Shown: positions 10,216-18,932 of the stretch, in pieces
Position numbering within the stretch: position 1 is the stretch's first letter
Layout of the letters: every line of letters begins with the position of its first letter
Assembly: GCF_000482325.1 (NCBI RefSeq)
Contig: NZ_AXVA01000019.1
Location: 82,747-146,746 of the forward strand
Length of the DNA: 64,000 nt
Direction: 5' to 3'
Origin: Bacillus sp. UNC438CL73TsuS30
GTDB lineage: Bacteria; Bacillota; Bacilli; Bacillales; Cytobacillaceae
The notes under the pieces: generated by a model
Told to the model about the DNA's origin: nothing
The model's input: the letters and a program-made list of their open reading frames with translations, nothing else
Databases searched by the model: none
Made by a program: the position numbers and the translations under genes

Positions 10216-10737
10216 ATGGGCTCCATTGATTTTAATCAAATAGTTAGCGAGCATTCACAGCGCCTGCACTATATCGCTTATTCCTACGTCAAGGATCGAT
10301 TTATCGCAGAGGATATCGTTCAGGAAGCCTTTTTGAAAGCCTATAAGAAACTGGATACAGTCGAAGATTCGAATAAATTGGGTGCCTGGTTGTCCGCCAT
10401 TACAGTCAGGACCGCGATTGATTTTTTACGAATGGAAAAAAGAACAAACTGGATGCTCGTAGACCCTGCGATCATAGAACCGATCATCGGACTAGAACGG
10501 TCCGGGGAAAATCTCGAGGAAGAGGTTGGAGTCCGTCTTTTTAAAGAAGAGGTAAACGAGACGCTGGGCTGTTTATCAAAAGAATTTCAGGAAGTGATGA
10601 TTCTGAAAATCCATTATGGTTTAAAAGAAAATGAGATTGCCAGTCTGTTAAATCTTAAAGCAGCAACTGTTAAAACCCGTCTGTACCGGGCCCGAAAGCA
10701 ACTGAAGCATGTATATGCTGAAAAAGTATCAGCTTGA
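10216..10737 (+). CDS. ECF-type sigma factor (sigma-70 family)
   Basis: 173 residues with region 2 (AEDIVQEAFLKAYKKL) and region 4 HTH (LKENEIASLLNLKAATVKTRLYRARKQLK), lacking regions 1 and 3 as in ECF sigma factors. Ribosome site AAAGGGGGTAG. It follows the ABC operon by 31 nt with no terminator between, so it is probably co-transcribed. No separate anti-sigma gene is adjacent: the next gene is on the other strand. The hydrophilic C-terminal domain of the preceding membrane protein is a conceivable partner, but that is speculation. Confidence 0.9.
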   Translation: MGSIDFNQIVSEHSQRLHYIAYSYVKDRFIAEDIVQEAFLKAYKKLDTVEDSNKLGAWLSAITVRTAIDFLRMEKRTNWMLVDPAIIEPIIGLERSGENLEEEVGVRLFKEEVNETLGCLSKEFQEVMILKIHYGLKENEIASLLNLKAATVKTRLYRARKQLKHVYAEKVSA

Positions 10738-10750
10738 TCTATGGAAACCT

Positions 10751-10790
10751 GATCCTGCCACTCTTATTAGGAGGGCAGGATCGTTTTTTA
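10751..10790. terminator. Bidirectional terminator
   Basis: GATCCTGCC (10751-10759) pairs with GGCAGGATC (10774-10782), then TTTTTT. It lies between convergent genes and reaches the stop codon of the minus-strand gene. Confidence 0.85.
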
Positions 10791-11603
10791 ATGAGAAAAA
10801 TATTTTTTTAGAAGATTACGAGTTTCCTCAAGTAATACCGCTTTTTCATCCGGGTGAACGCCCTCAATTAACCGGGCAGCCATGACAGGTATGGTCCATT
10901 TTTCGAGGTCTTCTAAAGTAAATGATGCTTGTGTCCGATATTCCTCAAGATAATAGGTGCAAAATCTGTTTCGCACTCGCTCAAGTGAAGCTCTTACAAA
11001 AGCTGGCATATTTTTTGGCAAATAGGCATGCTTTAAAATAATATAGGTTCGCGCAATATCTCCCAAAGGGTTACCGCAAGTTGCAGTCATCCAATCAATC
11101 ACTTTGACTTGCTTCTTGGAGACAAGTATATTGTCGGGGTGAAAGTCGCCATGGCAGACTTGATTACCTTCAGGAAGATGTTGCAAAAAATCACACATAG
11201 CTAGCTTTTCTTCAGTGGTTAATAAATCGGTGTGTTGAATATTTCTTGTGAGGTAGGTTGTTTGTTTCGGAAGGTTGGCGCCATCTTTTTCATGAATTTG
11301 CTGGTGTAATTGTGAAAAAAGTTTTGCCTTGTCCCGGATTGCAAAGGGATTCCTTGTAAGCTGTTTTGTCAGACTATTGCCGTTAATTTTTTCATAGATA
11401 ATCGCTTTCTTTCCATCTATTTCTGTTTTCCCTTTTACGAGTGGGGAAGGTAGTTGCAAACCTTGCATCAGTATATTAGATTGATATTCTTCATCTACTA
11501 GACTTTCTGGAATCCGCTGATCAAAAAGTTTAATGACCTCGTTTTCCCCCCATTCATACACTTCTGCTGTATTTCCACGGCCAATCAATTTTCCTAATGT
11601 CAT
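10788..11603 (-). CDS. Phosphotransferase-like protein (APH/choline kinase fold)
   Basis: 271 residues. Kinase-like N lobe beginning LGKLIGRGNTAEVYEWGENEVIKLF, a Brenner motif HGDFHPDNIL with catalytic Asp, and metal-binding Asp in VKVIDWMTA. The family phosphorylates small molecules such as aminoglycosides, choline, sugars or fructosamine; the substrate cannot be read from sequence, and resistance should not be assumed. A ribosome site AAGGTGA precedes the ATG on the minus strand. It is monocistronic, convergent with the sigma gene and divergent from the riboswitch-controlled operon. Confidence 0.88.
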   Translation of the reverse strand: MTLGKLIGRGNTAEVYEWGENEVIKLFDQRIPESLVDEEYQSNILMQGLQLPSPLVKGKTEIDGKKAIIYEKINGNSLTKQLTRNPFAIRDKAKLFSQLHQQIHEKDGANLPKQTTYLTRNIQHTDLLTTEEKLAMCDFLQHLPEGNQVCHGDFHPDNILVSKKQVKVIDWMTATCGNPLGDIARTYIILKHAYLPKNMPAFVRASLERVRNRFCTYYLEEYRTQASFTLEDLEKWTIPVMAARLIEGVHPDEKAVLLEETRNLLKKYFSH

Positions 11604-11737
11604 GGATTATCACCTTATTTTTTAGATAAATATTACCAATATCTAGAATCGAAAACAATTAAACTTGAAAAAATAATTCTATTACTATATATTGATTCTA
11701 TTGAGAAATAAAACAACTACATATTGTATTAGCCTTA

Positions 11738-11912
11738 AGTTAGGATGCCGTACGGCTTAAAAGGGAATCTGGTGAGAATCCAGAGCTGCCCCCGCAACTG
11801 TAAATGCAGACGAAATGAGCGATGACCACTGTATAAGTTTCTTGTGAAAACAGGTGCTTATACGGGAAGGGCTCAGAGTAGGGAGAAGCATGAGTCAGGA
11901 GACCTGTCCTAA
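11738..11912 (+). ncRNA. Cobalamin (B12) riboswitch
   Basis: Core phrases of the adenosylcobalamin aptamer are present in order: GGGAATCTGGTGAGAATCC, GCTGCCCCCGCAACTGTAA, a GACCACTG block, CGGGAAGG, and the closing GTCAGGAGACCTG (11894-11906). It lies about 150 nt ahead of nrdA, with a terminator hairpin between. B12 would be expected to switch the reductase off. Confidence 0.95.
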
Positions 11913-12013
11913 TTTGAGATGTTTCACTTCCTCGGGGATTGGGAGCTGGAACGGTGGCAAATTAGGATCAGGAAGGCATATTTACCTTGTATCCTCTTTT
12001 CTGTTGTCGTTTC

Positions 12014-12047
12014 ATCCGCTCGAATCCGCCCCGAGCGGATTTTTTTA
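12014..12047 (+). terminator. Riboswitch expression platform terminator
   Basis: ATCCGCTCG (12014-12022) pairs with CGAGCGGAT (12032-12040), followed by seven T. It sits between the aptamer and the nrdA ribosome site (GGGAGGA, 12052-12058), the position expected of a regulated terminator. Confidence 0.85.
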
Positions 12048-12066
12048 TTATGGGAGGAATTTTTCA

Positions 12067-14334
12067 ATGATCACGAAAGAATACGTTTCCGAGGTAATCG
12101 GGCAAGCGGCGGAGCAATATAGTCTTAATACAGCAGAACTGGTCCAAAAAATTCTAGATGTACCAGAAAAAGAAAAAACACAGCAAGCTCTTATGTACGC
12201 ACTCAACCGGATTGCGATGGATCAGCCCAATTGGACGTTTGTCGCTGCACGATTGTATTTGCAGGAATTATATATGGAGGCAGCACGCAACCGTGGTTTT
12301 TCACAGGAGGAGCAGTATGGAGACTTTTATCAGTTAATTGGGACCTTAACGGAAAAAGGAATCTACTCTAGTGAACTATTAGATTCTTACTGTCGAGATG
12401 AAATCGATCAACTGGGCAAGGAAATTTTGCCGGAGAAGGATCAGTTGTTTAACTACATAGGATTATTTTTATTGGCAGATCGTTATCTGGCCAAGGACCA
12501 TGAGCGAAATTTATATGAGCTTCCACAGGAGAGATTCATGGTAATTGCGATGACCTTGATGCAAAACGAGCAGCCCCACCGCCGATTGGACTTGGTTAGA
12601 GAAGCCTACTGGGCCATGAGCAATCTTTATATGACCGTGGCTACACCGACTTTGTCTAACGCAGGAAAAAGTTTTGGCCAGTTGTCGTCCTGTTTTATTG
12701 ATACTGTCGATGACTCGCTTGATGGGATTTATTTAAACAATTGGGACAGTGCCAGGTTAAGTAAGGATGGCGGTGGAATCGGCATTTACTTTGGCAAGGT
12801 GCGCGCCCTTGGCTCCGATATTAAAGGGTTTAAAGGCAATTCTTCAGGTGTTGTCCCGTGGATCCGGCTGATCAATGATACAGCGGTCAGCGTTGACCAG
12901 TTAGGCCAAAGGCAGGGAGCCATCGCGGTTTATCTGGATATTTTTCATAAAGATATTATGAATGGATTTCTTGATTTAAAAACAAACAATGGTGATGAGC
13001 GGCGCAAAGCTCATGATATTTTTACAGGTGTCTCAATCCCAGATTTATTTATGAAAAAGCTTGAAGAAGTCGACGAGAATGGTAGAAGTATTGGACAGTG
13101 GTGCACGTTCTGTCCGCATCAAGTGAAGCAGATCATGGGCTGGAAGGACAAGTTTGGTCATCCGCTTGGCTTAGAAGATTTTTACGATGAGGAGGACAAG
13201 CTTTATTTTACCGAAAAATATGAGGAAGCTGTCCGGAATCCGCTTCTTCCGCGCAAAACTTATCGGGCAATGGAGATTATGGCTCGGATTATGGTTTCAC
13301 AGCTGGAAACCGGGACTCCTTATATGTTCTATCGAGATGAAGTGAACAGGCAAAATCCAAATAAACACTTATTAGGGGCGGGGCGGACTTCTATTTATTG
13401 CAGCAATTTGTGTACGGAAATTGCGCAAAACATGTCTGCTTCTACCGTTGTTAAAGAGCAAGTTGATGAGGATGGAAATATTGTTATTGTCCGCAGACCT
13501 GGGGATTTCGTCGTTTGTAATCTATCGTCTATTAATCTGGCAAAGGCGGTGCCGGCTAATGTATTGGAACGGTTGATATCGATTCAGGTCCGGATGCTGG
13601 ATAATGTGATTGATTTAAATACGATTGCGGTCGGGCAGGCACAGGTAACGAACCAAAAATATCGCGGCATCGGGCTCGGAACCTTTGGCTGGCACCATTT
13701 GCTTGCCTTGAAAAAAATTCATTGGGAATCGGAGGATGCGGTCCGGTTGGCTGATGAGCTTTATGAGGAAATTGCCTATTATACGATTCGTTCTTCGGCT
13801 GAGCTTGCTAGCGAAAAAGGCTCCTACAGCAAGTTTGAGGGTTCGGAGTGGCAGACCGGGGCATATTTTGAGCGTAAAAAGTATCGCTCGGACCGCTGGC
13901 TTTCATTGCAGCAGGAGGTTTCGAGGGTCGGAGTACGCAATGGCTGGTTATTGGCGGTTGCTCCGAATTCTTCTACGGCTAAAATTGGCGGGTCCACGGA
14001 TGGAATCGATCCAATTTATTCTGTTGAGTACGCGGAGGAAAAGAAAAACTTTAAATTCAAGGTAACGGCTCCAGATTTGGATCATCTGACGTATGAGTAT
14101 TATCGCCGGGCCCGGCATGACTTGGACCAGGTCTGGAGTATTAAGCAAAACGCTGCCCGCCAGCGCCACGTTGACCAAGCGATCAGTTTTAATCTGTATG
14201 TTCGTCACGATATTAAGGCACGAGAGTTATTAAATCTTCATCTGGAGGCATGGAAGCAGGGGCTGAAAACTACTTATTATGTCCGGAGTACATCCCAGGC
14301 GGAGATTGAGGAGTGCGAAGCGTGTCATAGCTAA
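12067..14334 (+). CDS. nrdA: Class I ribonucleotide reductase large subunit (alpha)
   Basis: 755 residues. It reduces ribonucleoside diphosphates to deoxy forms using a radical passed from NrdB. Catalytic cysteines by alignment with the family: C209 (QLSSCF), radical-bearing C449 in SNLCTE with N447 and E451, and C484 (VVCNLSS). Radical-transfer tyrosines are in TTYYVRS, and the C-terminal redox pair is C750/C753. No typical ATP-cone is visible at the N-terminus, so dATP activity control is probably absent. The frame is open back to 11854 through the riboswitch, but the ATG at 12067 with GGGAGGA is the true start. The B12 riboswitch upstream implies a B12-dependent reductase elsewhere in the genome. 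Confidence 0.94.
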   Translation: MITKEYVSEVIGQAAEQYSLNTAELVQKILDVPEKEKTQQALMYALNRIAMDQPNWTFVAARLYLQELYMEAARNRGFSQEEQYGDFYQLIGTLTEKGIYSSELLDSYCRDEIDQLGKEILPEKDQLFNYIGLFLLADRYLAKDHERNLYELPQERFMVIAMTLMQNEQPHRRLDLVREAYWAMSNLYMTVATPTLSNAGKSFGQLSSCFIDTVDDSLDGIYLNNWDSARLSKDGGGIGIYFGKVRALGSDIKGFKGNSSGVVPWIRLINDTAVSVDQLGQRQGAIAVYLDIFHKDIMNGFLDLKTNNGDERRKAHDIFTGVSIPDLFMKKLEEVDENGRSIGQWCTFCPHQVKQIMGWKDKFGHPLGLEDFYDEEDKLYFTEKYEEAVRNPLLPRKTYRAMEIMARIMVSQLETGTPYMFYRDEVNRQNPNKHLLGAGRTSIYCSNLCTEIAQNMSASTVVKEQVDEDGNIVIVRRPGDFVVCNLSSINLAKAVPANVLERLISIQVRMLDNVIDLNTIAVGQAQVTNQKYRGIGLGTFGWHHLLALKKIHWESEDAVRLADELYEEIAYYTIRSSAELASEKGSYSKFEGSEWQTGAYFERKKYRSDRWLSLQQEVSRVGVRNGWLLAVAPNSSTAKIGGSTDGIDPIYSVEYAEEKKNFKFKVTAPDLDHLTYEYYRRARHDLDQVWSIKQNAARQRHVDQAISFNLYVRHDIKARELLNLHLEAWKQGLKTTYYVRSTSQAEIEECEACHS

Positions 14335-14429
14335 TCGCCTGCTCACCAAAAGAGATGTCCTTCAAGCAACTTGTAAATTACAAAACTACCTAAATGGCCC
14401 GACATAATTTTTCAGAGGAGGTCTTCAAA

Positions 14430-15476
14430 ATGAATACTCATCAACCACTTAAAAAAATAAAACTACTAAACCCGGAATATCCAAATAAATCAACCGGAAT
14501 CATCAACGGGAAATCCTCCGGTCTGCTGAACTGGAATGACATTGCCTACCCGCAAATGTATGATCTCTATCAAACCTTGCTATCAAACTTCTGGAAAGCC
14601 CAGGAGATTAATATGCAGGATGACCTGAAGCAGTGGGAGTTCCTTTCGCCAGTGGAGCAAGATGTTTTTCTAAGAATTAATACTCAATTAGCTTCCCTAG
14701 ACAGCCTGCAAACACCGACCATGAGCCAGGTCATGGATTATGTGACGGACTCCAGCTTTAAGGCGATTTTTGCCGTGATTTCACAGCAGGAGGCAGTACA
14801 TACCGAATCATATTCCTATATTTTGAGTTCTCTAGTACCGTTAAGTGAACAAAACAATCGGTTTGACCAAGCAAAAAATGATCCAATTGTACAAAAACGG
14901 AATCAATTAATCTTAGATTCATATGAGAACTTCCGGCAAAGCCCAACGCCACAAAATCTCTTTAAACTTGCAGTGAATTCTATCAATCTGGAAGGAATCT
15001 ATTTTTATGCAGGGTTTGCCTTTTTCTATCATCTTGCCCGCCAGCAAAAGATGCTCAAAACGAGCACGATGATCAGTTATATTCAGCGGGATGAAATGCA
15101 GCACGCTTATTTTATTGCCCAGTTTATCCGTATTCTTTTAAGTGAAAATCCGGAGCTGAATACAGAGGAAAATGTGGAGTATATCTACCAAACGATAGAC
15201 CGGGCAGTAAAGCTTGAAAATGAATGGGCTGCGTTTATCTTAAAAGATATAGAGGGAATTGATTTGGAGGAATTCAGCAGCTATGTTGAGTACCTGGCAA
15301 ATAAACGCCTGCGGCAGCTGGGCTTACAAAATCTCTATTATGACCGTGACAACCCAATGCCGTGGATTCATGTGTTTAGCGATGAAATGATTAATGAAAC
15401 GAAGTCGGATTTCTTTGAGCAAAAATCAAGAACATATTCAAAGGTAACACAATCGAATGGGTTTGATGAACTGTAG
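14430..15476 (+). CDS. nrdB: Class I ribonucleotide reductase small subunit (beta)
   Basis: 348 residues, ferritin-like radical subunit. Metal ligands fit the class I pattern: Asp in SLDSLQT, E121 and H124 in EAVH, Glu in NLEGIYF, and Glu/His in RDEMQH. The radical tyrosine is present as Y128 (EAVHTESY), arguing for a tyrosyl-radical enzyme rather than a tyrosine-less variant. AGAGGAGG at 14414-14421 selects the ATG at 14430; the frame is open 36 nt further upstream. It partners NrdA encoded 95 nt upstream, in the same riboswitch-controlled operon. Confidence 0.94.
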   Translation: MNTHQPLKKIKLLNPEYPNKSTGIINGKSSGLLNWNDIAYPQMYDLYQTLLSNFWKAQEINMQDDLKQWEFLSPVEQDVFLRINTQLASLDSLQTPTMSQVMDYVTDSSFKAIFAVISQQEAVHTESYSYILSSLVPLSEQNNRFDQAKNDPIVQKRNQLILDSYENFRQSPTPQNLFKLAVNSINLEGIYFYAGFAFFYHLARQQKMLKTSTMISYIQRDEMQHAYFIAQFIRILLSENPELNTEENVEYIYQTIDRAVKLENEWAAFILKDIEGIDLEEFSSYVEYLANKRLRQLGLQNLYYDRDNPMPWIHVFSDEMINETKSDFFEQKSRTYSKVTQSNGFDEL

Positions 15477-15488
15477 GAGGAGAAGGGA

Positions 15489-15956
15489 ATGAAGTTAGCC
15501 ATCGTTTATACCTCGATTACAGGGAATACGAAAGAACTCGCAACGATTTTAGGGGAATTAATCAAGGGCTATGACTTAGATGTTCAGTTGTTTACAATTG
15601 AAGAGTTTCCTCTATGGCAATTAAGTCATTTTGACGCGGTTGTAGTCGGAACGTATACATGGGGAAACGGAGAAATTCCCGGAGAGATGCTGCCTTTGTA
15701 TAGGGCATTTGAGAACCAGGATACCCATTCAATCGTAACGGGTGTATTCGGTACAGGGGATCAATTTTATCCACATTATTGCGGGGCCGTCGACAAGTTC
15801 CGGGATATGCTTTATGTTCAAAGTGAATTGGCGGTTACCCTAAAGGTGGAGTTAACACCTCAGCTCCAGGATCTTAAACGGTGTCGAAAGTTTGCAGAAC
15901 TACTGATGTGGCGGTTGCGACAAAACTGTCCATCTGGAATGAACAAAATAAGCTAA
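15489..15956 (+). CDS. Flavodoxin, probable reductase electron donor
   Basis: 155 residues with a flavodoxin FMN-phosphate loop YTSITGNTKE and the second FMN loops GTYTWGNGEIP and FGTGDQFYPHYCGAVD. It lies 12 nt after nrdB with its own GGAGGAGAAGGG site. Position suggests it reduces the diiron/dimanganese centre or helps maintain the radical, as NrdI does for class Ib enzymes; it is closer to ordinary short-chain flavodoxins, so NrdI identity is not claimed. The C-terminal ~15 residues look less conserved. Confidence 0.88.
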   Translation: MKLAIVYTSITGNTKELATILGELIKGYDLDVQLFTIEEFPLWQLSHFDAVVVGTYTWGNGEIPGEMLPLYRAFENQDTHSIVTGVFGTGDQFYPHYCGAVDKFRDMLYVQSELAVTLKVELTPQLQDLKRCRKFAELLMWRLRQNCPSGMNKIS

Positions 15957-15958
15957 AT

Positions 15959-16018
15959 GTCCACGAAGGGTGCCTGTCACCCATGTGAATTCTTCACATG
16001 GTGACAGGCATCTTTTTG
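15959..16018. terminator. Terminator built from the palindromic repeat (copy E)
   Basis: GTCCACGAA (complement of the repeat's TTCGTGGAC) precedes GGTGCCTGTCACC; a second inverted head GGTGACAGGCA follows. The two heads pair in an 18-bp hairpin (15971-15989 with 15993-16010, one bulge) ending in TCTTTTT, so the repeat acts as the nrd operon terminator. Confidence 0.8.
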
Positions 16019-16047
16019 TATTTGTTGAATTATTTTCCAAAAATGTA

Positions 16048-16095
16048 TTGTTATGATTTGGAAATTATAATATACTACATTACAACACTAATGTA
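16048..16095 (+). promoter_or_regulatory. Promoter and GntR-type operator of the second ABC operon
   Basis: TTGTTA (16048-16053), 17 nt, TATACT (16071-16076). The palindrome TACATTA-CAACAC-TAATGTA (16076-16095) begins at the end of the -10 box. Its TAATRTA half-sites resemble those of the operator at 6902. Confidence 0.55.
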
Positions 16096-16119
16096 CTGTG
16101 TTAGGGGAGGAGGAGAAGG

Positions 16120-16500
16120 GTGATTCCTCATTTGGATGGATCGAAGCCAATTTATGTTCAGATATCAGAGTGGCTGGAGACTGAAATTTTGAACGAAAAT
16201 ATTGAAAAGGATCAAAAAATTTACTCCCAGTACCAGCTAGCGGAGATGTTTAACATTAATCCAGCGACAGCAGCAAAGGGCCTCAATTTATTGGCTGATG
16301 AAGCAATTCTCTATAAGAAACGCGGTCTGGGGATGTTTGTTGCAGACACCGCAAAGGACAAAATTCTAAAAAGACGCAAAAGCCAAACACTAAAGCGCTT
16401 GGTTTCTGAAATCGTTATCGAAGCCGCAAGACTCAATGTAAGCAAGGATGAATTAATTGAAATGATCAGAAAGGAAGAAATAGGGGAGGAAGAGGAATGA
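16120..16500 (+). CDS. GntR-family regulator, YtrA subfamily (second copy)
   Basis: 126 residues: winged HTH (KPIYVQISEWLETEIL..YSQYQLAEMFNINPATAAKGLNLLADEAIL) and a short charged helical tail. Starts with GTG at 16120 after GGGGAGGAGGAG. It overlaps the ATPase gene by 4 nt (ATGA). It has the same architecture as the regulator at 6955 but is clearly diverged in the recognition helix, so the two should control different operators. Confidence 0.9.
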   Translation: MIPHLDGSKPIYVQISEWLETEILNENIEKDQKIYSQYQLAEMFNINPATAAKGLNLLADEAILYKKRGLGMFVADTAKDKILKRRKSQTLKRLVSEIVIEAARLNVSKDELIEMIRKEEIGEEEE

Positions 16501-17399
16501 ATGTAATTGAATGCGATCGATTGATCAAAGTCTATGGGGAAGAAAATGCGCTAAACGCGATAACGTTCCAAATTGCTGAAAATAAAATTACCGGACTGAT
16601 TGGCAGAAATGGTGCTGGGAAAACGACCTTGCTAAAAATCATTGCCGGTCATTTAAAAGAGACATCTGGTGAAATAAAGGTTTTTTCTGAAAATCCCTTT
16701 AACAATCTTAAGGTTTCGGCAAACCTAATCTTTATCCATGAGCAAATGACTCTTCCTTCAGCATTAGGTTTGATGGAGATTTTAGAAACAGCTGCTGGCT
16801 TTTATGAAAACTGGGATGAGGAGCTTGCTCATCGTCTTTTTGACTATTTCTCCTTTCACCCGCTGCAGCAATTTGATGGTCTATCAAAAGGGATGAAAAG
16901 TACGTTTAAGATGATTTTAGGATTGGCGGCAAAATGCCCGATTACCATTTTTGATGAGCCAACATCTGGAATGGATGCAGCTGTCCGTAAAGATTTTTAT
17001 CGCGCCTTACTAAAGGATTACATTGCCCATCCCCGAACAATTATCATTTCGAGTCATCACTTGAACGAGATAGAGGATTTAATCGAGGATGTTCTGCTGA
17101 TAAAAGGCGGAAAAGAACTGCTTCATATCCCGGCAGCTGATTTGAAGGAATGGGCAGTAGGGCTGCAGGGGAGTGCTGCTCTTGTAACGAAATGGGTAGA
17201 AGATAGGGGAATCCTTTATTCCCAGGGGATCGGAGAGAATTATTTATATGTTGTGGTGAAAAATGGCTTTTCTCCAGCGGAGTTAAAAGAGGTTCGTGCA
17301 GCTGGAATTGAGATTTCGCCAGTGGACTCTAGTGACCTATGTGTCTATTTAACTGGTAAAACGAAAGGTGGAATTGATGATGTCTTTATCAAATCCTAG
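16497..17399 (+). CDS. ABC transporter ATP-binding protein
   Basis: 300 residues: Walker A GRNGAGKTT, signature LSKGMKST, Walker B ITIFDEPTSGMD and switch His in ISSHHL. The 80-residue C-terminal extension matches exporter ATPases of the YtrB type. The gene is inside a four-gene overlapping unit: the regulator stop and the permease start both overlap it. Substrate unknown. Confidence 0.92.
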   Translation: MNVIECDRLIKVYGEENALNAITFQIAENKITGLIGRNGAGKTTLLKIIAGHLKETSGEIKVFSENPFNNLKVSANLIFIHEQMTLPSALGLMEILETAAGFYENWDEELAHRLFDYFSFHPLQQFDGLSKGMKSTFKMILGLAAKCPITIFDEPTSGMDAAVRKDFYRALLKDYIAHPRTIIISSHHLNEIEDLIEDVLLIKGGKELLHIPAADLKEWAVGLQGSAALVTKWVEDRGILYSQGIGENYLYVVVKNGFSPAELKEVRAAGIEISPVDSSDLCVYLTGKTKGGIDDVFIKS

Positions 17400-18114
17400 T
17401 CTGGGTGATGTGGTCAAAAAACAATTTTGTTATAAACTCAAAGCCTATCAACAGGTTTTTACTACACTCGTCATTATTCAGGTGATTGCGATATTCTTTT
17501 CCTTTAACGGTGTTGGATCGATGGGTTCAGGTAGTCAAAGCATCAATATTGATATCCGATATTATTCAGCTGACATGGTCGTCGGTTTTACGATTTTTTG
17601 GGCGTTTGTTACCGCGATTAACCTAACGACAAAAGCGTATCGTTATGATGATTTCGCATTTATAACAAATAGAGTCAGCAGTAATTTATCGAATATACTG
17701 TTTCTGCTGGCGGCAAGTGTCATTGGCGGGAGCACATCAGTGCTTTCCACTTCGTTACTAAAGGTCATTATGGTGTATTTTAGAGGGGAGCAATTGGTGG
17801 CTTCTTCGAGCAAAATGTTTGTCCCTTTAGAATTTCTACTTGGTATTATGACCACTAGTTTTTATATTTTTCTATTTTGTGCATTAGGTTATTTTGTCGG
17901 GATGCTTGTTCAAATCAATAAAATATTTATCATTGTGCTGCCCGCTATTTTCTTAGGAATTGGAATTGGTAAGGAAAAACTGCTAATCAATCTATTTGCT
18001 ATTTTCTTTACAGAGTCATCGCTTTTACTATTTATCGTTAAGGTGGCCATTGCTGTTGCATTGCTATTTTACTGTTCAGTGATTTTATCCAATCGAATGG
18101 AGGTCAAGTCATGA
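17380..18114 (+). CDS. ABC transporter membrane subunit
   Basis: 244 residues, about six hydrophobic spans, almost no extracellular loops. No Pfam family recognised with certainty; size and position make it the permease for the ATPase upstream. The start is ATG 17380 (8 nt after AAGGTGG) or ATG 17377; the gene overlaps the ATPase by about 20 nt and the next gene by 4 nt. Confidence 0.8.
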   Translation: MSLSNPSLGDVVKKQFCYKLKAYQQVFTTLVIIQVIAIFFSFNGVGSMGSGSQSINIDIRYYSADMVVGFTIFWAFVTAINLTTKAYRYDDFAFITNRVSSNLSNILFLLAASVIGGSTSVLSTSLLKVIMVYFRGEQLVASSSKMFVPLEFLLGIMTTSFYIFLFCALGYFVGMLVQINKIFIIVLPAIFLGIGIGKEKLLINLFAIFFTESSLLLFIVKVAIAVALLFYCSVILSNRMEVKS

Positions 18115-18839
18115 TGGTTGCAAACCTGCTGCCGATTATCATCATTATTGTTATCGGAATGATCATTGCCTTCTTTGTAGTAAAAATGATGAATGGAAGT
18201 GGTAAGCGAAAAGGCAGATATAATTTTAGAAAAAGAGTTTATTGGATTTTAGGAGGCTATATTACGGTTTTATTGGTCTGTTTTATTATAGATATTGCAC
18301 ATCCAGTAAACGGCATGATGACAGACCGAAAAATAGTTAAAGAAAAAGATCTTGCTCAAGAAAACTCGGAATTATATGTAGCAGCTTTAGAAGGGAAAAT
18401 TGCTGAAACTGGAAACCCATTTGTCGTAAAAAAATGGGACTTTGATTATCAAGGGAAAAAGCTGAACATCAAGACTGAAAACGGGGAGTTCTTCGATGCA
18501 AGAGTCGTAGTAGAACGGAAGAAGGAAAATGACGGGAAAATCGATGCCATCTACTATCATACAAGGTCAAGTGTGGATCAGCGGGAAATTACTGAGAAGA
18601 AGCGCCCAATTAGAATACAATTATCAGAAGGTACACTCATGCTGGGGCAACCAGAAAGAGTCGAATTAAAATTCTCACAGTTTGAAAATGTCTTTACCAT
18701 TAACCAATTTACCGGTACAGGCTGGTTCCAACATGAATCCAACTTCTTCGAAGGACAAGGTATCCTCTATCTCCAAATTCCAAAAAAACTTGACCTCAAC
18801 GCACAATCCGAACTAGACCTTCAGTACGTAAACAACTGA
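18111..18839 (+). CDS. Membrane-anchored protein of unknown function
   Basis: 242 residues with two N-terminal hydrophobic spans (residues ~6-28 and ~45-65) and a hydrophilic, beta-rich C-terminal domain of about 170 residues that should face outside. I do not recognise the family. It starts ATGATG in overlap with the permease stop and is the last gene of the second GntR/ABC operon, so it is probably an accessory subunit of that transporter. In the last 42 codons C-ending codons outnumber T-ending ones 18 to 7, and copy B of the palindromic repeat begins 4 nt after the stop. Confidence 0.75.
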   Translation: MMVANLLPIIIIIVIGMIIAFFVVKMMNGSGKRKGRYNFRKRVYWILGGYITVLLVCFIIDIAHPVNGMMTDRKIVKEKDLAQENSELYVAALEGKIAETGNPFVVKKWDFDYQGKKLNIKTENGEFFDARVVVERKKENDGKIDAIYYHTRSSVDQREITEKKRPIRIQLSEGTLMLGQPERVELKFSQFENVFTINQFTGTGWFQHESNFFEGQGILYLQIPKKLDLNAQSELDLQYVNN

Positions 18840-18843
18840 AAGC

Positions 18844-18899
18844 GGTGACAGGCACCGTTCGTGGACATTTTCGTGATTTTGTCCTCCTGTGGTGGACAC
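18844..18899. repeat. Palindromic intergenic repeat, copy B
   Basis: Head GGTGACAGGCACC (18844-18856), GTTCGTGGACA, a T-rich middle with TTTTGTCC, and a GGTGGACA tail. It starts 4 nt after a stop codon. Confidence 0.85.
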
Positions 18900-18932
18900 T
18901 TGTTGCTGAAGTGGAAAAATTTAATTTTAAAA

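Noticed and set aside
10788..11603. Aminoglycoside resistance gene
   Set aside because: The kinase fold is clear, but substrate class cannot be read from the motifs; many housekeeping kinases share them.
11854..12066. In-frame 71-codon extension of nrdA through the riboswitch
   Set aside because: It lies inside the aptamer and terminator; the ATG at 12067 with GGGAGGA gives the normal N-terminus.
15489..15956. NrdI
   Set aside because: FMN loops fit ordinary flavodoxins better than NrdI, and the reductase subunits are not of the NrdEF type.
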